Position numbers and translations under genes: made by a program
Shown: in pieces, positions 10,949-21,799 of the stretch
Position numbering within the stretch: position 1 is the stretch's first letter
How the letters are laid out: each line of letters opens with the position of its first letter
Assembly (NCBI GenBank): GCA_049999725.1
Contig: JBNGIS010034958.1
Coordinates: 1 to 38,635 of the forward strand
Length of the DNA stretch: 38,635 nt
DNA from: Haplomitrium mnioides
Lineage: Eukaryota > Marchantiophyta > Haplomitriopsida > Calobryales
Direction: 5' to 3'
Notes under the pieces: model-generated
Databases searched by the model: none
What the model saw: only the letters and a program-made list of their open reading frames with translations
What the model was told of the DNA's origin: nothing

Positions 10949-12802
10949 GCTTGGATGTCAGCGTAATCTCGGAAAACGAAAACTAGGTATAGGGAAATGA
11001 AAAGAACGAAATCATGCGCAGTTAGGTCAAGACTGCGAGTTGCCCGTGTAGCGGGTAACTGTAATCACTCCCTGTACCTGTTTATGTTTTCTTCTTAATA
11101 CGAGAAATCAAAAGAAATGAAATGAAATTGAAGTACTGCTGAACTGAAAAGAAGAAAGGAAAAATAGTAGAGGAGAGATGAATGTGCTGAAAAAAAAGGA
11201 TTGCAGGTCTAGACTAGAGACTGCCCTGTAAAATAGTTCTATGCTGAAAATGGAGGTTGCCCAGTGTCGTCGGCGTTGCTCGTCCGTCGTCTTGGTTAGT
11301 CTTGGTCCACCTTTGATTTGTCCTGTAGAGTTGGGTCAGTAGTAGGTGTCTAGCCTGGAAAAGGGTCTCCGCCAGGTAGTACTTGAGCGGGAATCGGTCA
11401 GAGGATCTAGAGATCAAATGAAGTATGCAGGTAGGGAAAATCTGCAGTAGAAGGTTGTCTGGTCTATTCCAATGTTCATGTGGACCAATGCTAGAAAAAA
11501 AAATTGGGATACCTCTAAATCACTTGAACCTGATATGCAATCTCAGTGAGAGTGACAAGTTTCCAAAACACACAGGGCCTGAGGTGTATCAGATGTTCAT
11601 TTCACCAAATCATGGAGTAGGTAGCATAGTGCTGAAGTGGAGAAAAGAAAATTTCGAAGTCAGGAAGAGAGAAAACCTGGTTTCAAATGAATCGGGCGTG
11701 TTCCTTCCACCACAGCTAAAAGAGGTGTGGAGCTTTGAGGACGAGAGAGCTGCAAGTAGGTCGATAAAGACGAGTAGAGAAACAGAGGAGGGAAAAAGCT
11801 TTCGTCTCTGGACCGATTAAGCAGAGAAAAGAGAAACGAGAGTCTCCAAGTCGATGAAGCATGCAAGGAGAAGTATGAGTACCCAAATGACAAATCAGAG
11901 GAAAAGAGAAACGAGAAAGAAATAGATGTCAAGTTAGGAATCTGCGAGCGTCGCCCAGGTTATAAATCAGGAAAACTCACTAAGGCCAAGTCGATTAAGA
12001 AGGTAAAAGAGAGAACCGCAATAGTTAGGATGACGAAGTAGCTAAGTGTAGGAACAAAACGCCGAGGAGCAAAAGATCAAAGCCGCCAAGCAGCAAAGGA
12101 GCAAAGCCGCCGAGGAGCAGAGGAGCAAAGTCACCAAGGAACGAAGGAGCAAAGTCACCAAAGGAACAAAGGAGCAAACCCCAACCGCGCGAGGAGAAAG
12201 TCGCTAAAGGAGCAAAGACACAGCCGCACGAGGAGTAGAGCCGACGGAAGTAGAAACAAGCACAGCCGTGAGAGGAGATGAAAACACAACCGCGAGGAGC
12301 AGAAAGCACAGCCGTGAGGAGTTGAAAGCACAGTCGCAAGGAGCCTCTAACGGAAGCAGAAAACGCACGCGAGGAGCCACCAAAAGGAGTAGAAAGCACA
12401 ACCGCAAGGAGCAGAAAGCACAGCCGCGAGGAGCCACCAAAAGGAGCCGAAAGTACAGCCGCAAGGAGCAGAAAGCACAACCGCGAGGAGCCACCAAAAG
12501 GAGCCGAAAGCACCGCAGCCGCGAGGAGCCCTAGGTCGACGAAGGACAGGGAAAGAAGGAAAAAAGAAGAAAAAAAACAACGAAGGAAAAAAAATCCTTC
12601 GAATACTACGTGAAGAGAGAAAAAAAATTTGTTTGTTGGGTGTTTTTTTTTTTTTTAAGAACGCGCACCTGCGCGAGCAATCGTCTCCGCGGGAGAAAGG
12701 CGGAAAAGGGAAGAAGAAAAAAAAAATTTGATGCGGGAATGTCGTGAGCGCAGAGTAGTGCTCGTAAGTGTCTGTGTGAAGAAAACAAATTTCTCGTAGA
12801 GT
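10949..12802 (-). other. Long 5' leader of copia copy 2
   Basis: About 1.85 kb between the primer-binding region and gag with no recognisable domain. It contains a purine-rich tandem repeat (12040-12540), and A-rich and T-rich runs between 12560 and 12730. Open frames here reflect the repeat composition. It is unusually long for a copia leader. Confidence 0.7.
12040..12540. repeat. GAGGAGC-rich minisatellite in the copia leader
   Basis: Irregular tandem units on the + strand built from GCCGCGAGGAGC, CACCAAAAGGAGC and AGAAAGCACA modules, 20-60 bp long. It is strongly purine-biased and much more GC-rich than its surroundings. The reverse strand reads as a Leu/Ser/Ala-rich repeat (SAPFGGSSRLCFLLLA), probably without meaning. 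Confidence 0.8.
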
Positions 12803-12819
12803 CCTTCGTGTTGATAACG
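12803..12819 (-). promoter_or_regulatory. Putative primer-binding site of copia copy 2
   Basis: The minus strand directly after the 5' LTR reads CGTTATCAACACGAAGG. The position is right for a tRNA primer site, but it does not match the common TGGTATCAGAGC, and I cannot name the tRNA. Confidence 0.45.
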
Positions 12820-12965
12820 TGTTGTAGAGTGAGGGTCACACAGAGAGAGAGAATGTTGCGCCCAACGATCCTTCGTATAATGATCAATAGAATGATGAGG
12901 GATCGAATGTCCCTCTTATCTACACATCCATTCTATATATAGGAGTATCACTATGCTCTATAACA
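12820..12965 (-). repeat. 5' LTR of copia copy 2
   Basis: 146 bp, TG...CA, nearly identical to 5187-5330 and followed by the duplicated ATTTG at 12966-12970. It contains TATATATAG (about 12934-12942), a possible TATA element for minus-strand transcription. Confidence 0.93.
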
Positions 12966-12970
12966 ATTTG

Positions 12971-15900
12971 AGCTTTAAGAGACACACTATGTAGAAATCT
13001 TGTTTGTGCTTCAAGTGGAAAATTATATAGAAATCTTGTTTATGCTTCAAGTGATAAACCACACAGAAATCTTATATGAGCTTTAAGTGAGAGACTATAT
13101 AGAAATCTTATTTGAGCTTCAAGTGATATTCTATGTAGAAATATTGTTTGAGCTTCAAGTGACATTTTATGTAGGTATATCTTTGGATTTTCAAGTGACA
13201 AACTATATAGAAAGCTAGTTTGAGGTTAAAGTGACGTACTATATAGAAACCGTGTTTGATCTTCAAGTGATAGACAACATACAAATCTTGTTTGAGCTTT
13301 AAGTAATAGACTGCATAGAAATCTTGTTTGAGCTTCAAGTAATAGACTACATACAAATCTTGCTTGAGCTTTAAGTAATAGAGTATATAGAAATCTTGTT
13401 TGACTTTGAAGTGATAGACTAGATAGAAATCTTGTTTGAGCTTCAAGTGACAAACTATATAGAAATCTCATTTGAGCTTCAAGTGACAGACTATATAGAA
13501 ATCTTGTTGAGATTCTAGTGACAAGCTATATAAAAAACTTGTTTGAGCTTCAAGTAATAGATTGCATAGAAATCCTCATTTAAGCTTTAATTGATAAACT
13601 ACATAAGAATCTCGTTTGAGCTTCAAGTGCCAAACTATTTTGAAATTTTGTTTGAGCTTCAAGTGAGAGACTTTAAAGCAATCTTGTTTGGGGTGTAGGT
13701 TAGAGGCTAGAGAGAAATCATGTTTGAGCTTTTAGTATAAGACTATATAGAAATATTACTTTAATTTCAAGTGATAAACTAGATATAAATTGTATTTGAC
13801 CTAAAAGTTAAAGGATGTATAAAAATCTTGTTTGAGCCTCAAGTGAGAGATTTTGTAGAAATGTCGTTTAAGCTTTAAGTGGCATATCTTTAAAAAATTG
13901 TGTTTGAGCTTCAAGGAAAAGAGTACATATAACGTTTGAGCTCTACAGAACAAATTGTAAAGAAATATCAATTGACTTCCCAAATAAGAGACTATATAGA
14001 AATCTTGCTTGAGCTTCAAATGACAAACTATATAAAAATCTTGTTGGATCTCCAAGTGACAGACAAGATAGAAACCTTATTTGAGTTTCAAGTAACACAC
14101 TAGATAGAATTTCCTTTGAGCTTCAAGTGATACACTATATATAAAGATCATTTGATCTTCAAGTGACGCACTATACATAAATCTTGCTCAAAGTTTAAGT
14201 GGCACACAATAAAGAAATTGTTATGAGCTTTATATGCTAGAGTATATAGAAATCTTATTTTATCTTCAAGTGAAATACTACATAGAAATCTCGTATGAGC
14301 TTGAAGTGACAAACTATATAGAAATCTGGTTTGAGCTTTAAGTGACACACTATGTAGGAATCTTGTTTGAGCTTTAAGTGAAGACTAGATAAGAATTTTT
14401 GTTTAAGCTTCAAGTGACACACTATATAGAAATCTTGTTTTACATTCAATAGAAAGACTACATACAAGTCTTAGTTGAGCTTCAAGTGTTGGACAATATA
14501 GAATCTTGATTGAGCTTCAAATGACAATCTATATAGAAATCTCGTTTGATCTTCAAGTGAAGGAATGTATAGAAATCTCTTTCGAGCTTTAAGTGAGAGA
14601 CTATAGAGAAATGTTGTTTGAGCTTTAAGTGACAGACTATAAAGAAGACTTGTTTGAGCTTTAGGTAATAGACCTTTTAGAATTCGTGTTTGAGCTTCAA
14701 ATGCCATACTATATTGAAATCTTGTTTTAACTTCAAGTGATACACTATATAGAAATGTCATTTCAACTTGACATGACAAATTATATGGAAATCTCATTTG
14801 AGCTTCAAGTCATAGACTATATATAAATTGCGTTTGAGCTTCAAGTGATAGACTACATATACATCTTGTTTGAGCTTCAAGTGATGAACTTTATAGAAAT
14901 ATTGTTTGAGCTTCAACTGGAAAACTATATAGAAATCTCCTTTGAGCTTCAAGTGATACACTATATAAAAATCCGGTTGAGATTCAAGTGACATACTATA
15001 TAGAAATCTTTTGAGCTTGAAGTGACATACTATATAGAAATCTTATTTGAGCTTTAAGTGACAAAGTATGTAGAAATCTTGTTTGAGCTTCAAGTAAAAG
15101 ACTACATGAAAATCACATTTAAGATTCAAGTAACTGAATATATAAAAATTTGTTTGAGCTTCAAGTGACAGACCATTTGGAAGTCGAGTTTGAGCTTTAA
15201 GTAGCAAACTATATGGAAGTCTTATTTAAGCTTCAAGTGATAGACAATATAGAAATTGTTTTTGAGCTTCCACTCACAAACAATATGGAAGTCTTATTTG
15301 AGCTTTAAGTGATCGACTATATAGAAATTGGATTTGAGCTTTAAGTGAAAGACAATATGGATATCACTTTTGAGCTTCAATTGACACACTATATAGAAAT
15401 CATGTTTGAGCTTTAAGTTAGAGATTATATTGAAATCTCTTTCGAGCTTCAAGGGAGAGACTATATAGAAATCTCGTTTGAGCTTCAAGAAAGAGACTAT
15501 AAAGAAATCTCATTTGAGCTTCAAGTGAGAGACCATAAAAAAATCTTGTTTGAGCTTTAAATAATAGACTATAAAGAAATTTCGTTTAATCTTTAAGTGA
15601 TATACTATAGAAAAATCACATTTGAGTTTAAAATGAGAGATTATATAGAAGTCTTGTTTCAGATTTAAGTCATAGACTCTATTGAAATCTTGTTTGAGCT
15701 CCAAGTGATAGGATGCATAGAAATCTCATTTGAGCTTCAAGTGACAGACCATATAAAAATCATGTCTGGGCTTCGAGTGACACACTACACAAAATCTTGT
15801 TTGAGCTTTTAAAAACACACTATATATAAATGTTGTTTGAGCTTCAACAAATAGACTACATAGAAAGCTTGTTTGGCTTTCAAATAAAAGACTACATAGA

Positions 15901-17512
15901 AATCTTGTTTGAGCTTTTATTGATAGACTACATAGAAATCTCATTTGAGATCCAAGTGAAAAACTATGTAGAAATCTCGTTTGAGCTTCAAATGACAAAT
16001 TATATAGAAATCTTATTTATGCTTCAAGTGATAGACCATATCAAAATCTTACATGAGCTTCAAGTGACATACTATATAGAAATATTGTTTGAGCTTCAAG
16101 TGAAGACTACATAGAAATCTTGTTTGAGAATCAAGTGATAGACTACATAGAAATGTGGTTTGAGCTTTAACTGACAAAGTACATAGAATTTTTGTTTGAG
16201 CTTGAAATAATGATCTACATAGAAATATTGCTTGAGTTTCAAGTGGTAGACTATATAGAAATCTTGTTTGAGCTTCAAGTAATAGAATACATAGAAATCT
16301 TGTTTGAACTTCAAATGATATACTACATAGAAATCTGGTTTGAGCTTCAAGTGACAAATAATATAGAAATATTGTTTGAGATTCAAGTGAAAGACTACAT
16401 AGAAATCTTGTTTGAACTTCAAATGATACACTACATAGAAATATGGTTTGAGCTTCAAGTGATACATAATATAGAAATCTTGTTTGAGCTTCAAGTGAAA
16501 GACTACATAGAAATCTTGTTTGATCTTCAAGTGATAGACTAGATAGAGATCTCGTTTGAGCTTCAAGTGACAGACAATATAGAAATTTTTTTTGATCTTC
16601 AAGTGACAAACTATATATAAATCTTGTTTGAGCTTTAAGTGACAAACTACATAGAAACCTTGTTGAGCTTTAAGTTTTAGACTATGTAGAAATCTCATTT
16701 GAGGTTCAAGTGATAGACTAGAGAAATCTTGTTTGAGATTCAAGTGATAGACTACATAGAATTATTCTTTAATATTTAAGTGATATACTATATAGAAATA
16801 TTGTATTAGCTTCAAGTTATAGAATATGTAGAAATCTTGTTTGACCTTTCAGTGATAAACTATATAGAAAGCCTATTTGACCTGTATGTGACATACTATA
16901 TAGAAATCTTGTTTGAGCTTCAAGTGATAGACTATATATGAATCTTATTTGAGCTTGAAGTAGCAAACTATATAGAAATTTTGTTGGAGCTTAAAGTGAG
17001 AGACTAGATAGAAATCTCATTTAAGTATCAAGTGGCAGTTTACATATAAATCTTGTTTGAGTTTCAATTAAAAGACTATATAGAAATCTCAATTGAGCTT
17101 CAAGTAACGGACTATATAGAAACCTCATTTGAGCTTCATGTGACAGACTATATACAAATCATTTTTTAGCTTCAACTTAAATACTATATAAAAATATTTT
17201 TATATAGAAATGTCATTTGACCTTTAGGAGACAAACTTTATAGAAAGCTCATTTGAGCTTCAAGTGACAAACTATATAGAAATCTCGTTTGAGCTTCAAA
17301 TGAAAGACCACATAGAAATCTTGTTTGAGCTTCAAGTAATAGACTATATAGAAATCTGGTTTGAGCTTTAAGTGACAGACTACATAGAAATCTCATTTGA
17401 GCTTCAAGTGAGAGACTATATAGAAGTCTCATTTGAGCTTCAAATGACAAACTACGTAGAAATCTCGTTTGATCTTCAAGTGAGGGACTACATAGAAATC
17501 TGGTTTGAGCTT
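12971..17512. repeat. 36-bp tandem minisatellite, right part
   Basis: About 126 more units of the same 36-bp repeat as 2690-5186, resuming in register after the copia insertion. It is most homogeneous around 16200-16550, where units such as GACTACATAGAAATCTTGTT recur almost unchanged. There the minus strand stays open for 215 codons (16096-16743) and the + strand for 116, both with 12-residue periods. It ends exactly where the LTR of copia copy 3 begins. Confidence 0.95.
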
Positions 17513-17730
17513 TGTAAAAAATATACACTCCGCATCAAACACAAACTCACATACACCCAGCCAATGGAAGAAATGCAATATATTTTACGAGCACGAATTG
17601 GTGCAATTTACATAAAGGGGAGGAGTGCTCTCATGCGACTTCAATTTTCTCCAGGTATAAGACTAACCCTAACTAAACTAAGGGGGCTGCCAACTCAGCC
17701 TAGCAGCCTATCAAGGCTTGATAATTTAAT
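17513..17730 (-). repeat. LTR of copia copy 3
   Basis: 218 bp from TGTAAAAAATATACACTCC to the polypurine tract. On the minus strand it starts TATTAAATT where TG is expected, consistent with a mutated end. The minus strand AAGGGGGAG at about 17731-17739 is the polypurine tract. Confidence 0.65.
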
Positions 17731-17739
17731 ACTCCCCCT

Positions 17740-19270
17740 TGAGCTCAACATCTATACACCAAGTTGCCTTCTGAATTTCTATAACTTTTTGGCTCCCAAT
17801 GCCTTTGTAAGAATATCAGCAACCTGCCCTTCAGTGCTGATTTACATCAGATCAATCACTCCGGCCAAGACCCTCTCTCTCACAAAATGATAATGCACTT
17901 CAATGTGCTTTGAACGTGCATGAAAAACATGATTGTTAACCAATTGAATACTGCTGATGTTGTCACAATGAACCTTTACTGGTTCTTCCACTCTGACATC
18001 CAAGTCCTGCAACAACTTCAATAGCCACATTGCCTCATAGGTGGCCATGGCTGCCTCCCTGTACTCAGCCTTGGTACTCGATAAAGCAATTGTCGGTTGC
18101 TTTTTGCTGCTCTAGGCATTTCCATCACTTCCAAATGAGAATACAAACCCACTAGTGGACCTCATATCACTCACACTTCCTGCCCAATCTGAATTTGTGA
18201 AACCAGAAAGCTGAAATTCGCTGTTGCTGTCATAAAACAGCCCATATTGAAGTATAGCTTTTGCATACCAAAAAGTTCTACACATTGCATCCAAGTGTTG
18301 CTTCCTTAGTACCTGCATAAACTGACTTACTAGACCTACAACGTAACTCAAATCTTGTTTGGTGATAGTAATGTAAATCAGGCTGCCTACCATTTGCATG
18401 AACCCTATTGGATCCTTAATCAGCTCTCCTTCATGACCAATCAGTTTTGTATTATGATCTAAGGGAGTTGCAATTGGTTTGCAACCTGTCATGCCATATT
18501 TGGCCAACATATCCAAGGCATACTACCTCTGGATCATCCATATTTCCTGCTCTGTACTAATCACTTCAATTCCAAGGAAATGTCGCAACTCACCAAGATC
18601 CTTTATATCAAACTTTTGGTGCATCAATTTCTTCACTTCAACAATATCTTGCTCACTCCTTCCTGCCATAATCAAATCATCTACGTAAATGAGAATATGC
18701 ATCATACCTTTCTCAAATTTCCTTACATATAGAGAATAATCTACTTTTGACACCGTGAAGCCCACCGAAATAAGATATTTTTCTATCTTGTTAGACAATG
18801 TTGGAGGTGCTTGCTTCAAACCATATAATGCCTTCTTCAGCTTGCATACCTGATCTGAATGCTTCAAATCAACAAAACTAGATGTCTGTACCATTTACAC
18901 CTCCTCTTCAAGCTCCCCATGCAAAAATGTGCTTTTTACCTCCATTTGTTGCAAAGTCCACTTTTTCGATGCAACCTATGTTATAATTGCCCAAACGGTT
19001 TTCATTCTTACTACATGGTTGAAAGTCTTCTCATAATCTATCCCTCAAATCTGGGCATACCCGTTGGCCACTAGCCTTGCCTTAAATTTTCTTATGTTGC
19101 CATCGTCACTCCTCTTCAACTTGTAGACCCATTTGCATCGGATGGCTTTCTTCCCTTGAGGTAAATTGACCAACTTCCAAGTCTGATTTTTGTAAAGAGA
19201 TTCCATCTCTCCTACCATTGCAGCTTCTCATCTATCATCTCCTACAACATCCTAAAATATGATAGATTCC
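17740..19270 (-). pseudogene. Copia RT and RNase H, copy 3, decayed
   Basis: Along the minus strand: KARLVANGYAQ* and MEVKSTFLHGELEEEV near 19050-18900; KKALYGLKQAPPTLSNKIEKYL; HILIYVDDLIMAG with an intact YVDD box; DLGELRHFLGIEV; the PIATPLDHNTKL and GSLIYITITKQDLSYVV segments; then RNase H with DWAGSVSDMRSTSGFVF, SSTKAEYREA and VHCDNISSIQLVNN. Stops at several points (for example after AQ, after EEEV and in GNA*SSKK) and frame breaks interrupt it. The domain order is that of copia; gag, protease and integrase are absent. Confidence 0.9.
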
Positions 19271-19282
19271 TTCTCAGTGATT

Positions 19283-19408
19283 TGTCGTGCGCATACATAT
19301 CGCTTACACAACTACATCGTCTACATACATTGCATGACATCTACAGACATACAACAGAGAATGACAAACAATTGAGTCTCATGCGCATACAATACATGAG
19401 ACCCCACA
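19283..19408 (-). repeat. 126-bp LTR copy A
   Basis: TGTCGTGCGC...ACCCCACA, TG...CA. The minus strand just before its TG is GTGGGGGCGAT, a polypurine tract, so it is the 3' LTR of a minus-strand element. It differs from 19614-19739 at about 14-15 sites. Confidence 0.75.
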
Positions 19409-19613
19409 ATCGCCCCCACTTTTCTTTGAGTGATACCTTCTCCAAGAAATTCCAAATTGTGGGTCGATCTTCCAATATCAAAACCAGCACACCTTTGCTC
19501 ACAAGGAATCAATGCTTCTCCAAGAACTGCAATAGCTCAGTTCTCCTCTTGGTTCATACAATTAGTTGACATCAAAAGATAACCTTTCGATGAGAGTACA
19601 TGGCCTTATATAC
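19409..19613. other. 205-bp spacer between two LTR copies
   Basis: No coding features. It begins with a polypurine tract (minus strand) and shares no obvious similarity with the DNA right of 19740. It may be the remnant interior of a miniature or internally deleted element. Confidence 0.5.
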
Positions 19614-19739
19614 TGTCGTGCGCATACACATTGCCTACAAAACTACATTGTCCACACACATTCCATAACATCTACACACATACAACAAAGAATGACAAAC
19701 AATTTAGTCTCATGGGCATACAATGCATGAGACCCCACA
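19614..19739 (-). repeat. 126-bp LTR copy B, 3' LTR of the methyltransferase retroelement
   Basis: Same length and ends as copy A. The minus strand immediately upstream is TAGGGGGCAAT, again a polypurine tract, so it terminates the element lying to its right. Confidence 0.72.
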
Positions 19740-19869
19740 ATTGCCCCCTAGCTGATGGTCAGGTCCCTTAACACTAGCTAACCATTTATCTCTTAGAAAA
19801 TTGATATACACCTACTGATGCAAGGACTAGGAGATTGGGTGCAATAGAGCCCCATCATTCACCTCCTAT

Positions 19870-20110
19870 AATATATACCAACTCTAGAACTCAATGGAAA
19901 CTAGTTGTTCTATGAACAGTGATGGCAGAACCATGATTCGCTAAGAATAGTAGCCAATAGAGGCATTAAACATGACACATGCTATCCTCTAGAACACCTG
20001 AAAAATAAACGTAGTGATTGCTCCCCTTAAGAGAACCACATAACACACACTTCAAACATGCAAGAACTTGTACTACACTGAAGTCCACAGTGTCATCAAT
20101 GTTTGGAAGG
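19870..20110 (-). pseudogene. PHD-finger-like domain, frameshifted
   Basis: One minus frame reads ACLKCVLCGSLKGSNHYVYF. About 10 codons into the finger the pattern moves to another frame, reading FRCSRG*HVSCLMPLL and then ESWFCHHC. Together these give the PHD order: C-x2-C, an acidic/Leu stretch, C-x2-RGWH (Trp codon now TAG), H-x2-C, L.P.L, W-F-C-x2-C. One mid-finger Cys appears lost. PHD fingers bind histone H3 tails, so a chromatin-targeting role is plausible but inferred. It lies about 350 bp downstream of the methyltransferase domain and directly upstream of the element's 3' end. Confidence 0.6.
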
Positions 20111-20394
20111 TGACAAGGTGCACAATTGCGAACATGATCCTTCCAAACCATGCCATCACGTACCTCCAACTGCAAAACTCCCAAAGGCAGTTCCTATACA
20201 TGCAGAATCCGACGTCCAGTAGTGACATCAAGTGTCGTGGGTGTGATCGGCTGCAAATAAACACAATCACCAGGATAAAACCTCCAAATCCTAGCACGAT
20301 ATCCACCTCCATGTATGGTAGCACATCAAAAAGTATCACTATGTTGAGCAATGGCAAGGTTGTCAAACACTATAGGCATGAGTCTCTCAAATAC

Positions 20395-21347
20395 TCAAGC
20401 TCTTGCTAAACACACCTGGCAGTACACCCAAACATTTGGATCATCCAAATCCACAACCATAGTGACATCATGTCGAAAAGAGGAGGGTAAATCAAGGTCC
20501 CATCCATCAATCCAGACTCGCAAAATTTGAGCCCTTTTCCACTTGAATCTCACAATCCAAGTAAGACCATACAAATCCATTGCTTGCTCCAACACATGAC
20601 ATTGCTCAATCTCGGCGACAAATGCAACAACAGTAGTACTAGTAAAAAGCCTCATTGCCCGCTCTCTCTCAGCAGGGTCAGGTTCCACCAGTCTTTGCAA
20701 GGTTGCATCTCAAATAAAATTAGGGCCTCTTGCTCGAAATACAAAAAATGCAAGTTGACTCACCAGTACACCAATCGACCTCACTCCAGCAACGTGGTCC
20801 GCCCTCAACAATAAAATATCGGCTGAAAATGTATGCCGATAACCTTGCACTACACTAATTGAAAGCAATCGTAGAAATTGCTCAACCATCAATGCCACAT
20901 GCCTCAAGGAGATCTGCGGGAGATCTCACCCTTCTCCACATATAAATACTGATGTATTGGAATCTATGCCTGGAGTACAATAGCTAACCCTATATAGATG
21001 CCTCCAAACAACTCCAACAAACAAATACCATCAACAGGATACTACCATGAAATTGGTATAGTATCTAGCGGTGAAAGATCCACAAGTCAAGGTGTGACAG
21101 AACCATCCAGTGTAGGACCTGGCGCAAATGCATCCTGCCAAACATCCTCAACCAACCTGGATGCTTGTACATGCCACAACCTCTCTTTAATTCTACTCAT
21201 AGGAATTACCTCACATGATGACAATGATGTTGGTCTCGCAACATCTGAATACAGCTCCTCAATAGAAGGAATGTCGGCTACATGTGCATTCCCCTCGAGT
21301 AAGTCAAAGTAGTCGGTGATAACCTCACAAAATGCTAATAATGCCAT
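20395..21347 (-). pseudogene. Cytosine-5 DNA methyltransferase-like domain of a retroelement, decayed
   Basis: An upstream linker (ERLWHVQASRLVEDVWQD) leads, with two stops, into GICLLELFGGIYIGLAIVLQ (motif I at about 20997-21020) followed by HQYLYVEKGE, the expected SAM-binding start of a C5-methyltransferase. Near 20900 the pattern shifts frame to RHVALMVEQFLRLL...SADILLL and then IGVLVSQLAFFVFRARG, where motif IV (G-x-P-C-Q) should be; the catalytic Pro-Cys is gone. After a TGA at 20710-20712, AERERAMRLFTSTT...HVLEQAMDLYGLTWIV resembles motifs IX-X (MGF.TG.T...LG.AMD). Motifs VI and VIII are missing, so the domain is both mutated and internally shortened. A hydrophobic or unknown tail follows to 20395. 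Confidence 0.65.
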
Positions 21348-21599
21348 AGGCTATGAAAGTGGACCCCCAACCAGTCCACTGAATGTGACAAACAACCTTG
21401 TCAATTGTGCCTCTCCAGATCGCTATCCAGACTGATAGAATATAGAATCGTCTCAAAAATCAATAGTGAACCCAAGATAAAACACTGTATACCCCACCAA
21501 ACATCATAAAACTCAGCCTTGGTAAGTATGGCTCAAGCGCTCACATATGAGCTATCTGTGGGATGATCAACTTGCACTCTAAGCTCAATCTCTCCATGT

Positions 21600-21790
21600 G
21601 TAATGTGCTACGTAGGTGAAGGTCCTCCTAATGAAGTCTGAATTGAGAAAGGGCAAATCTCCACATCTCTAGGCCTCAATCCCAATCCCTACACAGTTGA
21701 CTTGCCTAGCATCAATGGTTGCGCTCTTGTATCCAAAAGTACTCTAGTTGGTCTATACGCCATATTTGAAGGACCAACAAGTTGGAAGAT
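21600..21790 (-). pseudogene. Retropepsin-like protease fragment
   Basis: The minus frame reads NMAYRPTRVLLDTRAQPLML, then GK, and further on GLGLRPRDVEICPFSIQTSL. The D-T-[G]-A-Q-P-[L/V]-M-[L/I]-G-K core is that of a retroviral-type aspartic protease; here the Gly after DT is Arg (GGA to AGA), and a TAG follows. It lies between gag and the methyltransferase domain. Confidence 0.65.
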
Positions 21791-21799
21791 ACCACTCTA

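Larger units (their letters stand above)
5187..12965 (-). mobile_element. Complete Ty1/copia retrotransposon (copy 2), nested in the minisatellite
   Basis: A 7.8-kb element on the minus strand with LTRs at 12820-12965 (5') and 5187-5330 (3'). The 5-bp target duplication ATTTG is at 5182-5186 and 12966-12970. Domain order along the minus strand is long leader, gag, CCHC knuckle, protease, integrase, RT, RNase H, polypurine tract, which is copia order because integrase precedes RT. Gag and pol share one frame from 10948. It is disrupted by a few stops and one 1-nt frameshift, so it is recent but non-autonomous as sequenced. Confidence 0.95.
17513..19282 (-). mobile_element. 3' half of a second copia family (copy 3)
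   Basis: Minus-strand fragment holding 3' LTR, polypurine tract, RNase H and RT. It is truncated within RT at about 19280 by the LTR at 19283. The protein is clearly distinct from copies 1 and 2 and lacks the Gly-Pro-x-Val block. Confidence 0.88.

Noticed and set aside
12025-12513. Leu/Ser-rich 162-codon frame in the copia leader
   Set aside because: It is the reverse complement of a purine-rich tandem repeat with several overlapping open frames; no domain or conserved start.
16049-16743. Long open frames (198 and 215 codons) with 12-residue repeats in the minisatellite
   Set aside because: They arise because the repeat unit is 36 bp. Overlapping frames on both strands are equally open, there is no start context or unique sequence, and they break in most of the array.
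19283-19739. TRIM (miniature LTR) element
   Set aside because: Size and LTR layout fit, but target duplications do not match, no primer-binding site is visible, and a polypurine tract also follows the right copy.
20073-20366. 97-codon hydrophobic frame as a membrane protein
   Set aside because: It overlaps the better supported PHD/linker frame of the retroelement and shows no independent gene signals.
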